A stretch of DNA of 64,000 nucleotides, taken from Nectonema munidae. Lineage: Eukaryota > Nematomorpha > Nectonematoida > Nectonematidae. This document shows, piece after piece, positions 23,634 through 34,861 of the stretch. The stretch lies in contig JAUIRK010000994.1 in NCBI GenBank assembly GCA_030549495.1, positions 124,001 to 188,000 of the forward strand. Reading direction: 5' to 3'. The position numbers and the translations under genes are program-made. Each line of letters starts with the position of its first letter. The stretch's first letter is position 1. The notes under the pieces were generated by a model that saw nothing but the letters and a program-made list of their open reading frames with translations, ran no database searches and was not told the DNA's origin.

Positions 23634-23951
23634 GATGATCGAAAAGAATTGTAAGACAAAGAAATGAGTGAGAAGCTAAGAATAAAGCAAAAAAACAATA
23701 ATATACTTATTCGTATATGTGTATGAATGAATATAAAAGTTAGACGTCAATTGACGCAGATGGTCCTTTATGTCAAAAATGACACATCATCTTGAAGTTG
23801 AATTCTTCAAAGATAAAATAACACATATGTCAAATGAAACATTAATTAAAACATTGTCACGTAGTATGATGGTATAGTCACACATGCTATAGTGATAAAT
23901 CCAATATCAAAGTATAGTTTACGTCAATTGACGTCTTTGGTCCTTCTAGTG

Positions 23952-25558
23952 TAGGCATATTTACGTGAAGGACTTTTACTCAGGATACACAAAAAGCATA
24001 AGCTCTATTTAGTATGTGCATGCAAAACACATGCAAGTAATTATCATTATCACTAAAACTATGGAGGTGTGAGTAAGTGCATTAGATATGGCGTCGATTC
24101 TCGCTCATCTCGGGTTCGAATCCCTCACCCTCCCGAATTAACTGTGCGAACTTTAATACGAGCGGTGAAAATGGGCGTTCTCTATGAAAACACAGCAATG
24201 CAATGTTCTTTTAATCCATTTGATTGCAGAAATAGGAGACAACATTAAGAAATTTTATAAAATAATAGCACGGGTGTGAAATGCGTGTCCCAAGAAATAA
24301 AAATTGCCTGCTAAATAATGCCACTAAAAAAGGAGAAATTTTGCTTCTTTCAAAAATGGTGGTGAAATCAAATGGGGTAAGGATGGCGTTTAAACCCATT
24401 CTGTAAAAGTTCGAGAAAATTGCCTATAATAGAGTAATAATAATTGTAAAAAGTTTTTATATAGATGCGATGACACAATGAATACTTTATTTACCAAGCG
24501 CTTTCAAAAAGTTCTTCCTTCCAGATAAAAAGAAAGTGATAGAGATGAGACAACAAACAGAAGAAAGGCATGAGAAAACGTTTATAAAGGTTAAAAGCGT
24601 TTTCTTCCATTTGTTTCCTCTACCACATTCTTTTTAATCGTGGTAAAGAAACTTAGATTCGAATGCGCTTTTACACCCTATATATGACTATGGGGCTAGA
24701 GCGGGCTCTGGATCCTTCAAAATATTTCCAGTCAAAAATAATAATTATTATGATATAATTTAGAAAATATTACACGAATCCCTTAACCAATCATCTCTCT
24801 CTTTCTATCTCTTTTATAGATGAGGGATGGAAAAAATAATAAAAGCATTGTTAAATAGGGTATAAAGATTGCGAAAAGCTATTCGTGATCATTTTTCAGT
24901 TTTAGAGACCAATTTTTTTCTAGTTACACACCATAGTACTAAAGATACATAACCTGACTATACATAAACTTTTTATGATAATTAGCTTCGGTTATAGAGC
25001 TGAATAAGCATATTGATAAATTTCATGTTTTTTAATTACTCAAGAAAACTCAATAATTCAAGCATACGAATAATAATATATGATAAAAATTATACAAAAT
25101 AAAAAAATTGATATTGTTGCATTACCTTTTTGAAAAATAAATTTTACTTATCAATTCAAAAATGGATATGATTGCGCTTGTTTATAAGTCTTCCATGGGT
25201 AAAAATTTTAAACAGAGTGCGCTACTGGAACTTTGAAGTTTTCCAATAAAATTTAAAACAACTTTTTTTCAATTGTGTATATTACAAAATACGAATGGTT
25301 GAAAATGATTGATTTATTTAAAAAATGTTCAAACTAATTGGTTGGATTTCAGTGTTATTTGATTGGAATAAAAAAATATTAAGAAAAAATTTATCCAATC
25401 AGATCAAAGAGTTTGCGTACATTGACTCTCCTCCAGTGTTTAAAAAAAGAACATAACTTTTTAGATATATAATATGGATTTATTTCCTTTAAAATTTGCT
25501 TTATTCATTACTATATTCATCAATCATGTTTTTAGTTTGATTTGCTAAGTAAACACTA
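23952..25558. other. intergenic or intronic AT-rich sequence
   Basis: No gene seen beyond the tRNA-like string at 24063-24135. Confidence 0.5.
24063..24135 (+). other. tRNA-like sequence, probably pseudo-tRNA or SINE head
   Basis: A 73-base stretch has a perfect B box (GGTTCGAATCC) and a partial acceptor pairing of GGAGG with CCTCC. The T stem has only three pairs and no clean anticodon stem is visible. It may be a worn tRNA copy or the 5' part of a SINE. Confidence 0.35.
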
Positions 25559-26205
25559 CTAGAGCTAAGATTCTAGAATCTAATTATGATTCTCTGAATT
25601 TTTTAATTACAATTTTGATTCTAATTTTTTCATTTCTAAAATTCTGAATTAGATTCTGATTCTGATTCTCAAAATACGATTCTATTTCTAATTCTGATAA
25701 GTAAGAAACATATTGATACTCTATAGATATGTACACAGGTGAGTTTAGCTAGATGTGGTAAGATGTATTGCTTTTGTTTCCAATAGCTAATTGGATCATC
25801 ATCTGTGCTGGCTGATGCATGATTCGCTGAATTATGAATAAAGTTGTTCGTCATAGCTGTCAAACACTAAAGGGCAGGTACTCGAATTTTCGCTGTAGGA
25901 ATGAAAAATCCTTCGTGGTTTCTTCTCTGCAGGCGGATTGTCATCTAATTGTGTTTCCTCAATAGGGAAGGTGCTGTGGAACTCATTTCATAGTTTTTTT
26001 TTACGAAACTGCAAGTTCGGCCTGATGTATACAAGTGAAGCTTCTAGCCCTACAGTTACTGAGAGAATCTGATTTTTGTGGTTCTCTAGGTCTAATTTTA
26101 ATTCTGATTTTGGATTTATTAAAAAAATGATTCTGATTACGATTCTAGGAATTTCTATGATTCTCATTATGATTCTGATTGTAATCAGAATCGACCCCAA
26201 ATCTT
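25559..26205. mobile_element. non-autonomous hAT element, copy 3
   Basis: It shares the body of the copies at 10246 and 14057: GATTCTGATTCTGATTCTC-like ends, GGTGAGTTTAGCTAGATG and the GCTGATGCATGATTCGCTGA block. The right end GATTACGATTCTAGG to GACCCCAAATCTT is recognisable. The target duplication could not be confirmed. Confidence 0.7.
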
Positions 26206-26351
26206 TCTTAACCGGCTAACGACAAGGGTCGAATATTCTCGACTTTACAAAAGTAAAATCGTATGCGCTATAAATGCTTCTTAATACAAATCTTCTGCTT
26301 TACATAAGATATCGTCAAATTATTCTGGTCGTTAATTGATTCATTGGATGC

Positions 26352-26576
26352 TCATTCTCTATGCATCCATCTTAAACCATTTGTTTTCTCAATTTTCATA
26401 AAAGAAAAAGAAAATTTAGCCTTATTTGTAAACTTTCTGCGTTTTTCTATGAATTCTTTCGAATAAGTTTTCTTTTTAATTTTCAAATCGCACATATTCC
26501 TTAGCATAGCTCCCTGTGTCCTTCTTATTATGCCTTCTAGAGTCTTCACATTCCACTTTCTCCGAACCATAGGCAA
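26352..26576 (-). pseudogene. LINE reverse-transcriptase 3' fragment
   Basis: The frame reads KTLEGIIRRTQGAMLRNMCD, LKIKKKTYSKEFIEK and ends GLRWMHRE. This resembles the C-terminal part of LINE open reading frames (the AMxRxMCGVKLxDRK and NGVRWYGHVLRR pattern). Only this block remains; it is of a different clade from the jockey/I-like copies in the window. Confidence 0.6.
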
Positions 26577-27860
26577 ACTTATCCATAATAAGCTTCTGAC
26601 CTTAAAATTTTTGCATGCAAAGTAGGAGATATCGGATGTAATTTAAGCTACCATAATCTATATATTATCGTCACTGCCGTTTCACATCCACGTTCGCTGT
26701 TTAACAAATAAATTTACATAAAAGAGACAAAATAGAGGAGATATGATTAAGCTATAATATGAATTAATTCAACGCAAAGCGACTGAAATAGACTTTGTCT
26801 AAAAATTCAATGTCGGTCGATAACAGAACTCCTACTCGAACAACTATTTGAATCCCTTCGTTAGGTGCAAGTAAAGTTGGTTGCATGCTTGGCTTCGATC
26901 CAGCAGCAAAGCTTTCTTGCTTAGTTCGGCACAAACGATGCAATTGCGTCTTCTCGATGGAAACACCCCACGCTACCTTTACCATCACTGATAAGTATTA
27001 AGACCCCAATAATTCTTGGAAAAGTTATATGGCAGATTTTTGTAAAATTTGTTCAAAACATGAAAAAAAATGCTGATAAACTTTTATATAATATATGCTT
27101 TAGTAGCTTTAAAAGCTAAGTTAATAACGAAATGCTACTCATATTAGTCTTAGGCGTAACTAAAGATTTGCCGGGCGATAAAATTAAAATAAATGCGCGG
27201 TCACCCAACCTCCATATTCAGAGAGAACATTGATCTCGAGTGGCAATTCGTTTAACATTTACAGCTCTGAAAATTAAAACGTAAAAGAAACAGAACCTTG
27301 CAAACAGTACAAGAGGAAAAGAGGAGGTGAATTAGGAGGCAAAAGAAGAACGTTTATTAAAAATTAAGAAAAAACAACTTTTTGAAATGGCAACGTTTCT
27401 CATACACGTTAAAACGCAGAGCTTGCGTCCACCTTCACCTGCCCTATGGATGTTCCGACACTATTATCCAAAATACACTCTATTCTACTTAATTCAATCG
27501 GCAATTAATACCCCCAATACTCACAAGCTACCTTTTCCATCTAAAGCTGCTTGGTTAGCACGCATCTGCAAATGTTTACTTCCCAAATTTTTCTTGCATT
27601 TCAAAATTGGCACTGTTTCGATAAAAGTTATTAACAACGTGTACTCTGTCGTTTGGAAGAATATTTGTTTTAATGCTTACCACATTTTGTATTTTGGAAT
27701 AAAAATCCTAAGGTATCTTGTACGATCCAATGTATAGTGTATGCTGCAGTCATGTAGCTAGGGTATGTTGTACATAGAAGCTATGGAGCACATAGGGCCA
27801 GGGTTGTTGAGTTGGAGTCGGAGCCGTAATATTGCGACTCCAACTCCGATTTCATAAATA
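26577..27860. other. AT-rich sequence, no clear gene
   Basis: The plus-strand frame at 27387-27737 (116 codons) has no domain I recognise. A segment at about 26860-26960 resembles 43141-43260. CAGGGTTGTTGAGTTGGAGT at 27801 looks like a hAT-type end. Confidence 0.4.
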
Positions 27861-28092
27861 CAGTAAAACCTCGATATAAAGAAGTTGGAAGGAAATCAAG
27901 TTCTAGTTCATACAAAGCGAGTTTTGTTTTAACCGAGGGTTAAATTAAAATGTCAACTTTGTTTTTACTGAACCTTAATTTCCTTAAATAAATCTATCTG
28001 AAACATATGCCTCATATGGTATAAGAGGCTCTATATCGAGGATGACTCCCCAAGAAAACAAAATAAAAAAAACTTTTAATAAAAAATTTGAT

Positions 28093-29596
28093 TCAAATGT
28101 TGTTTTTAACTTTTGTAATGTAATCAAACATTTCTTGGGCTGTGTTTTGAGCTTGCAGGAATTTCATAACTTCACTACAATGTTCTAGAGCATTAGTGGC
28201 AGTTGGCACAGGTTTCCTACTGGATACATCCTTTATAATAAAATCATCTGTGAGAGGAGCTGAAGTGAACAATTTATCGTCAACTGCAATGTAGTTTTCT
28301 AAGTCAAAAGATGTTTGGAGTCCCACGTGAGACGCTCTTTCTATCACAAAGGGTAGATTTTGAGTAATGTTTTCTGAAACACTTGTGTATTCTTCCATAG
28401 ATTGCGCAAATCCTGCGTGTTTAAAACAGTTTTGAATAGTTTCACTAGTGACTGAAGACCATGCTTTCTGGTTCATATGAAGAGCATCGAGAACGTTGAT
28501 AGAATAAGTAGAGCCGTTGTCAGCAGCTGTAATCAGTTTTTCAACTAAAGTCACTCTATAATGAAATTTTAAGTTTTTTATAACTCCCTGGTCCATAGGT
28601 TGTATACGGGACGTTGTACTTGCTGGCAAAAATTGTAGAGTTATATTTGTTAACGTTATTTTTGAATGAGATGCTACATTGTCTAATATAAGAACAACGT
28701 GTCGCTTTTCAGATCGAAAACGAGTGTCACGTTTTTCAAGCCATGAAAGAAATATTGAAGTATCCATCCAAGCTTTTTGTTCGCTATATATTATGTTGGC
28801 TAAGATTTAACCTTTCTAAAACAGGGTTTTAAGGATTTACCAATCACCAGTAAAGGAAGTTTATCTTTACCTGTCATGTTAGCTCCTACTAATAACGTCA
28901 CTGTGGACAGCTTTCCCCCATTGCATTCTTCTCCTTTTAGCACAAATGATGAAGAAGGTAACAATTTAAAAAATAAATCCGTCTCGTCAACATTATAAAT
29001 ATCTTTGGGTTCGTATGTGTTTAAAATTCGTGTTAAAATTTTGTCAAAGCATTGGTTTAAAGGCTCTGCTGGGAACATCTTTTGCTTCACCGCAAATTTT
29101 TGGGCAAGTGATATTATGGCGTTTTTTGAATCTGTGAAGCCAACCTTCACTACATTTAAACTCATGATGGTTTAACCCTTTGAGGACCGGTGGGATACTG
29201 GTGTCCCAAAAAATTGAAATCATCTGCTTTAGATATATAAAATTGCATTGAAAAATAAAGCAGACGATTAGTCTTCAAAATTCTGGTCCTCAAAGGGTTA
29301 AATCTGAAGCAAATTTTTTAGCTTTAGCTCAGAGTGTAGGTCCTGAAACGGGAATGTTTTGAGCTCTGGCATTTTTGAACCAGAGAAAAAGAGCCTCTTC
29401 AACATCAGGGTAAACACTTTTTCTTAATCTTTTTCGCATTATCTCACTTTTTCACAAGATTGTTTGATTATATTAGAAGATTTCAACCTTTAACCATCAT
29501 TGATTTTGATCTCAAGTTAGATTCAGCAGCAGTGATAGCACGATATTTTGTTCCAGTATCAAAACTTTTGCGTTTAAAAGATGTAGGTGCATCCAT
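28093..29596 (-). pseudogene. Tigger-type transposase relic (CENP-B HTH plus DDE_1)
   Basis: The ATG at 29594-29596 opens MDAPTSFKRKSFDTGTKYRA, a pogo-family N-terminus. At about 29300-29430 KSVYPDVEEALFLWFKNARA and AKKFASDL are the CENP-B-type second helix-turn-helix. It continues across the MITE into NHHEFKCSEGWLHRFKKRHN. The DDE_1 core has YNVDETDLFF (first Asp), HVVLILDNVASHS (second Asp) and IQPMDQGVIKNLK (third Asp). The reading is broken by the MITE, an in-frame TGA in the HTH region, and at least two frameshifts (near 29050 and near 28790). All three catalytic Asp residues are still visible. The tail runs to the TAA at 28093. Confidence 0.9.
29176..29297. mobile_element. 122-bp MITE with TTAA target duplication
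   Basis: The ends are CCCTTTGAGGACC and its exact inverse, flanked by TTAA on both sides (29172-29175 and 29298-29301). This is the piggyBac-type target. Removing the element with one TTAA restores the Tigger frame across the insertion (FASDL then NHHEFKC), which shows the boundaries are right. Inside, GGGATACTGGTGTCCC is a small palindrome. Related copies are at 57836-57958 and, decayed, 4473-4717. Confidence 0.92.
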
Positions 29597-31034
29597 AATA
29601 AGAACAAAATTAAACAGCTTTCAAAGATAAAAACAATGGTATTAGAAAAAATGAAGGAAGTAAGATTAGAAAGATGAAAGAAGTAAGTGATATATTCAAT
29701 GCACATGTGTCTGCAATTAACTGTGTGATGCACAAGCCATTGCTGATTAGAAGTGATGATGAAAATTACACCGACTTGAGACTCGCATACATGTGTTTAG
29801 AAAAGCGGTAAGATCAAAAGAGTAAAAAAAAATTTCATTCTTCTCCACAGCTCATCCTTCTCCGAGAACCAATTATTATACAATTACAGGAGTGTCAAAA
29901 ATTACAAAGAAATTATTAGATTTAAAAAAAACTTCATATACACTCTTTTTAGTGTGCAACGTTGCAAAAACGCAGCATAAAAATGTTTATCATTTTAGTC
30001 CGGCATTGGAATCATGAGAATTGGGATTTTTTAATGTATCGGAATTGGAATCTTATTGGAAAAAATTACTACTACCTCTCGATACCTTGTCCCGATTCTT
30101 CAATAATTTTTTAAAACAAATTTTTTAAATAAACTAGGTTAACATTGTATAGCAAGATCTATTGTTGAATACTCTTTTCTGATTAATATTTTTCTTCTTT
30201 GTTCCATATAGAGAATTAGTAAATTTATCTAAGCTAGCAGTTTTAACTAGAACAAGGTTAGAAACAAGTTAAAAAACTTCAAATCTTGTATGAAGATGTG
30301 AGTGCGAAGACGTGTTGAACTGAAAGAAAGGGGGAGTTTTGATGAAATGTTCTTTTTGTATATTATATTCGTTGAAGGTTGTTAGGCTTATGATAAGGAG
30401 TTTTTATTTCTGACTTCTGTGGGCTGAAAAAGAACGTATTAATTGGAAATGATGATCCAACGACTTGAGGACCCTTTTGTTCTTAGCATCTTGTAGATCT
30501 TGGGTTAAATGTTAAAGCATGTAATCAGGTAATGATGTCGAATTTGTCTACATTCTATTTATGGGACATTGGCTGTTAAAGGGTAAATAGAGAGGTATTT
30601 TTTTTTATAATTTTTCATAGATAGAAGGTAAACTAGGTAATACAAAAGGTTGGTAAGTTCATATTTGTTAAAGTGAAATTTTATGTCATTTTCGGATTTA
30701 TTATCGTTTTTAAAAATTTTTTTACCACTTGTGTAAAAGGTTTATAAGGTAATTGTTATCATTTGTGTTAAGTATAAGAACATAGAAAAATTTAGATGTT
30801 TTACCAACTTAATCAAAGATAATTGTTAATTTAATACTTAGTCGATTTGTGAAAAATATAAAGTTTCAAAATAAACAGAATCAGTATCGGCATCGATTAT
30901 TTTTTAAGAATCGGCATGGTAATCGGAATCGCGCAAAACTTCAGTACCATCCTATCAGTACTGCACTGAACTGCATGGCAACAAAATGAAATAGTTTAAG
31001 TTACTGACAAAATCATTTATAATAATTCAAAATA
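29597..31034. other. AT-rich sequence with a worn repeat
   Basis: No gene seen. GGCATTGGAATCATGAGAAT near 30003 and ATCGGCATCGATTATTTTTT near 30892 are related GGCAT/GGAATC-rich strings that may be the two ends of a decayed non-autonomous element of about 0.9 kb. Confidence 0.35.
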
Positions 31035-31933
31035 CAGTAGAACTCCTCCCTACGCTCACGCCTGGACAGCGGTCAACGCTTCTAATACGGTCAGAAAGTA
31101 TAGTCCCGAATTTATTTCTATATATTGCATAATTATTGAGTATAACGGTGACTCCCGTATTGCGTATTACGGTCATATATTATCGCATATTTTTGTCAAA
31201 CCGGACAAATTGGGTAAATTTTCAAAGGGATCAAGTTTTAACATCAAAATAAAAACACTTTTAGTTGCGAATTTTAAATCAGTCTTCCTCACCATCTGTT
31301 TTTTTGTTACCCTATTGATATAAAGTTATAGAAGCTAATACTGTCTTTAGCATTAGCATTATGATCACCCTCTTGTGTTTATACTGTGAACATTATATGA
31401 TGCTTATATGATAGGATAGATACATGGTAGGACAATGTTGTATGTATGTGAGAGGATTAGTGATAATCAAGAGGATAGTAAGTAGTGGTAGTATAGCACA
31501 AACACATGTAAATCAATCTTAGTAAGTTCGTTATAGGAAGATTTCAGAAGCCATGTTGTTTTAAAAATGTTCCTCATGAAGCTTTCCCTGTTTTATGGAA
31601 GTCCAATAAAAAAGCTTGGAGAAAAAGATATTGAGCAAGTAATGGTTTTAGGACAGCTAGCAAAAAAGCAAACATTAATCGATACCTACTTTATTAAAAA
31701 GTAAAATTAGTATAGTTTTTTTACAAAATAAAAATAACTATAGATTTTACTTTTTTTATTTTTCTATGACATTTTAAGTTTATTTTTGAAAAAAAAATAG
31801 AAATGTTTTTGATTGATTATAACAGTTATCCTTTAACTCTCAAATAACATAACTACTCCTCTAATGAGGTCAATCCTAAATAACGGTCCAAAGACTTGGT
31901 CCCTATGGTGACCTCATTAGAGGAGTTCTACTG
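31035..31933 (+). mobile_element. pogo-like deletion derivative (899 bp)
   Basis: The ends CAGTAGAACTCCTC and GAGGAGTTCTACTG are exact inverses and each is followed by TA. Inside, most of the transposase is missing. A C-terminal remnant remains at about 31575-31703, reading SLFYGSPIKKLGEKDIEQVM and LAKKQTLIDTYFIKK before a TAA; this is the usual tail of Tigger transposases. It would need a full copy elsewhere to move. Confidence 0.88.
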
Positions 31934-31935
31934 TA

Positions 31936-33210
31936 TATGGATCTAGGATTAGTAATACCTATACCTACATTTTTTCTGTGTTTTTAATTTAATTATTATG
32001 CTTAAAAAATAATATTTTTAAATATTATCCTTCCATATAATTTTGAATTATTAAGGCGTTGTCCTCGTTTTCTTGAGGCTTGAGATACCGTATTTGCTAT
32101 AAAAAAAAGCGTAGCCTCCAATAAAATCTTGCCTCAAAGGTATGCCAGTAATATAAACTCCTTGTTTCAATATAAGGCAGGTCAGTGTGGTATTATTAGG
32201 AGGCATTTCAAACTTTTTAATAAAATTTTTTAATTTTTAAGATCTTTTACGAATGATTTAAAAAAATTAAAATGGTATTTAGTGTTCTTTTAAAATATTA
32301 ACAATCTAAACAATTAATGAACAATTTCTCATATGTATTTCACGACAAATCTGGAAAATAAAAGTATTCAAAAAATGCCTTACTAGAAATAACGTTTGGC
32401 TATCATTAAATACTAAAATAATGGGTGCTTCTACTTCTACGAGGGAATACTAATATACATTTCTGAATAAATTCAAGATAAGGAAATATAAAAGATGTTT
32501 AGAAAATTAATAAAAATTGAAAAAAATTACTCTTTATCTCGTGGATCTGGGAGTGTTCTATTAATGGAAATTCTACTACTGACGTACTCATTGAACTGAT
32601 GGTTTTTCCATCCTTCTTCATTTTTTGCAAGTTCGGAGGAATTTAAATCTGTAAAAATAACAGCTGTTCCATTTTCTCCTGGAAATTTAATAATATAGCA
32701 AAAATAATTTTATAAATAATAAAAAAAAACCTAATTCATTCGTAACAGAGTTTAACTTTGTATATATATTTGGACGATTTATCACTCCAAATCCTAGGCT
32801 GAGAAGTTTTTCAAAAGAGTGAGTTAAAATAGGAGGAATAATTATTTTAGGATTTCTCAAAGATGTTATGCTAAGATAACTATTAAATTTATATTGCACA
32901 TAAAGAAAAAGAATAAACCCTAAAAAAATAATAAAAAGAAAAAGTGTACGCTTTTTTCTGAGGCAATACAGCATATAATTATAAAATGCAAAAAAGTAAA
33001 AATATAAGAATTTAAAAAAATATTTAGACAAAATTAAAATAAAAATATTAAGGTTAAAAATATCTTTTCAATTACAAATTAAAAGATAATGTGAGAATAT
33101 GTATCGTAAAATATTTTGAAATATATATTCAATTTTTCAAACTTAATAAATTTAAGTATTATTTTGAAATAATTTATAATTGAAGATACAGAAACTAGTT
33201 GCTATTAGCA
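31936..33210. other. AT-rich sequence
   Basis: No gene seen. ATACCGTATTTGCTAT at 32090 resembles the outer bases of the MITE at 33211. The minus-strand frame at 32687-33031 is low-complexity and hydrophobic and is probably not a gene. Confidence 0.4.
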
Positions 33211-33536
33211 TATTCACCCACGCATAAGCCGCACTCTTTTTCACTGAAATTCATGGGAAATTAGAGGTGCGGCTTAGCTTGGGTGTACGTTGAATCGTTA
33301 CAATCGATGATAAAGACGTGTGAATATATTTCAAAAATTTTATTTACATTGCTATAAAATTTCAATCAATTATATATTTATTTGCATTGTTTAATAATAA
33401 CTTTCAAAGCCATCTTCATATGTATCATTACCAATGAGTCAACATGGTTTGTAATAAGATGAAATTTTTTTTGTAAAATTGTTGCCAAATCAGGGATTCG
33501 GCTTATGCATGGGTGCGGCTTATGCGTGGGTGAATA
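33211..33536. mobile_element. MITE with 24-bp terminal inverted repeats
   Basis: TATTCACCCACGCATAAGCC (first 20 of 24) at the left is answered by its exact inverse at 33513-33536. The inner part has further GCGGCTTA strings. No coding capacity; family not identified. Confidence 0.8.
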
Positions 33537-33639
33537 CGGTATTGCTTCAATTTTTTCAAGTATAGAATTAACTTTATTCTCTCCATGCAAAGTCTCGAAA
33601 TGGGGGATTTATTTTTAAATATAAAAATAGTAGGTGATG

Positions 33640-34861
33640 CTGAGAGATAGCAGAAGATGGATTCATTTTTTTAGATTATAATGGAAGGGAAGAAACATCT
33701 AAGCACTTTCGTGCTTTATTATATGCTTGCAAAATTCTTTAAAAGGTATAAAGTTTTGAGAAAATTGTAATGATTTGGATTGCGAATTAATTAAAAATAA
33801 GAGACTTTGGAGAAATTGGTTAGTTGTTGACGGAGTTTGAAGTGTAGAAAGCTAGATTTTTGAGGTGGTAGTTAAAGGATGTAAGCGAAGGTAGTAGGTG
33901 GGTGTTAAAGAATATAGGTCTTAAATAAAAGAAAATAGTGTAGTTATTTGAGTAGATTTTCTGTTTATTGGTTTTTTAATGTGAGTTGATGGGGTGTGAG
34001 AAATCTCCGGGTTCGTAGATTGCAAGTTTGACCCTATGATGATATAATGAAAGAGTTTAGGGCATTGAGGAGGTTCGGATATGAAAGTAGCTATTAGAAA
34101 TTAGATAGTGTGCGATTGAGAGTTTTGACGGATAATGGAAGAAATGAAGTTCTTGCATGTTTGTAGTGGGAGCAGGAAAGTAGAAGATGATAATGTATTT
34201 TGTGTTGATTGTAGTTGAATCTACAAACATATGCTTTGTGATTTTTTGATGCGGTAGAAATAGGAGTTACACCGGCAATGTCCAGATAGCCATCTGATTA
34301 GCGGTCGTGGTGGGAAGAATTTCATTTTTGACCAAATGTTCAGAATTCGTTTTGGAGTTTTTATAGGTTGAAAGAAAATGGAGGGTGAAGATTGGATGCG
34401 TTCTTTTCTAAAGTATTGAGTGTTAGATCTAAATAGAGTGGTATAAGTTTCTAAGCGAAATATGGTAACCGGGATGTAAGGAATATTTGGAGGTACTTTT
34501 TAGCTAGCTTTCTATATAAGTGTTTTCTATAATTTTTGAGTGAGCTGGGTACAAGTAGAGGTGTATTTCAAAGTAATTTGATAAATAGGTGACTTTAGAA
34601 ACAAATATATATGTTAAGAATGGGATATTGTGTTTGAGGCTTAGGTTTTGATGATGTTTTGTCTGTTAAAAGGTATAGTGTGTTGCAATGTCTAAAGGAG
34701 AACTCGTTTAGGCGTATGTAATCGTACGCATGTAGTAGGGCATAGCATTCACCACTGTATATTGGAAGGGAGAGATCGATGACAGATGTTTTTAGTTGAA
34801 AGGGAAAGGGGAAGGGCCTGAAAAGTGCAAAAGCGTAGGAAGATTTGTTTTGGTTTTTTTA
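33640..34861 (-). pseudogene. LINE, 3' segment (after the reverse transcriptase)
   Basis: The minus strand has relics such as RLIRWLSGHCRCNSYFYRIK near 34260-34340, which fits the C-terminal region of jockey/I-like LINEs (the LLTGH-type motif after RNase H). The strand is unusually rich in G on plus (C on minus) compared with its surroundings. The segment is ended on its upstream side by MULE-1 at 34862; the LINE continues at 41837. The exact 3' end is uncertain. Confidence 0.65.
34853..34861. repeat. 9-bp target duplication of MULE-1, left copy
   Basis: GTTTTTTTA immediately precedes GGGTGTTGAG. The same nine bases follow the right end at 41837-41845. Confidence 0.93.

Larger units (their letters stand above)
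21863..23951 (-). mobile_element. nearly whole piggyBac element A (2.1 kb)
   Basis: The 13-bp terminal inverted repeats are CACTAGAAGGGCC (left) and CACTAGAAGGACC (right, inverted), one base different. TTAA precedes the left end (21859-21862); the right flank reads TAGG instead, so that duplicate has been lost or mutated. The subterminal palindrome CGTCAATTGACG occurs near 21897, 23742 and 23930 and may be a transposase-binding site. The transposase occupies 22009-23633. One frameshift is the only obvious coding damage, so this is a fairly young copy. Confidence 0.93.
27861..29596 (-). mobile_element. pogo/Tigger element 1, right end not found
   Basis: The terminal repeat CAGTAAAACCTCGATATA begins at 27861 after a TA, the usual Tigger end and target. 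The transposase reads away from it on the minus strand and starts near 29596. The matching far end was not found upstream of the start codon, so the 5' terminus may be lost. A MITE at 29176-29297 sits inside the coding region. Confidence 0.85.

Noticed and set aside
24063-24135. Functional tRNA gene
   Set aside because: The T stem has only three pairs and the anticodon arm does not fold; kept only as tRNA-like.
27387-27737. 116-codon plus-strand frame as a host gene
   Set aside because: No domain, no partner exon and no repeat relation could be seen; composition is ordinary for a chance frame.
32687-33031. Hydrophobic minus-strand frame as a membrane protein
   Set aside because: It is Phe/Leu/Tyr low complexity produced by A/T runs and lacks any family signal.
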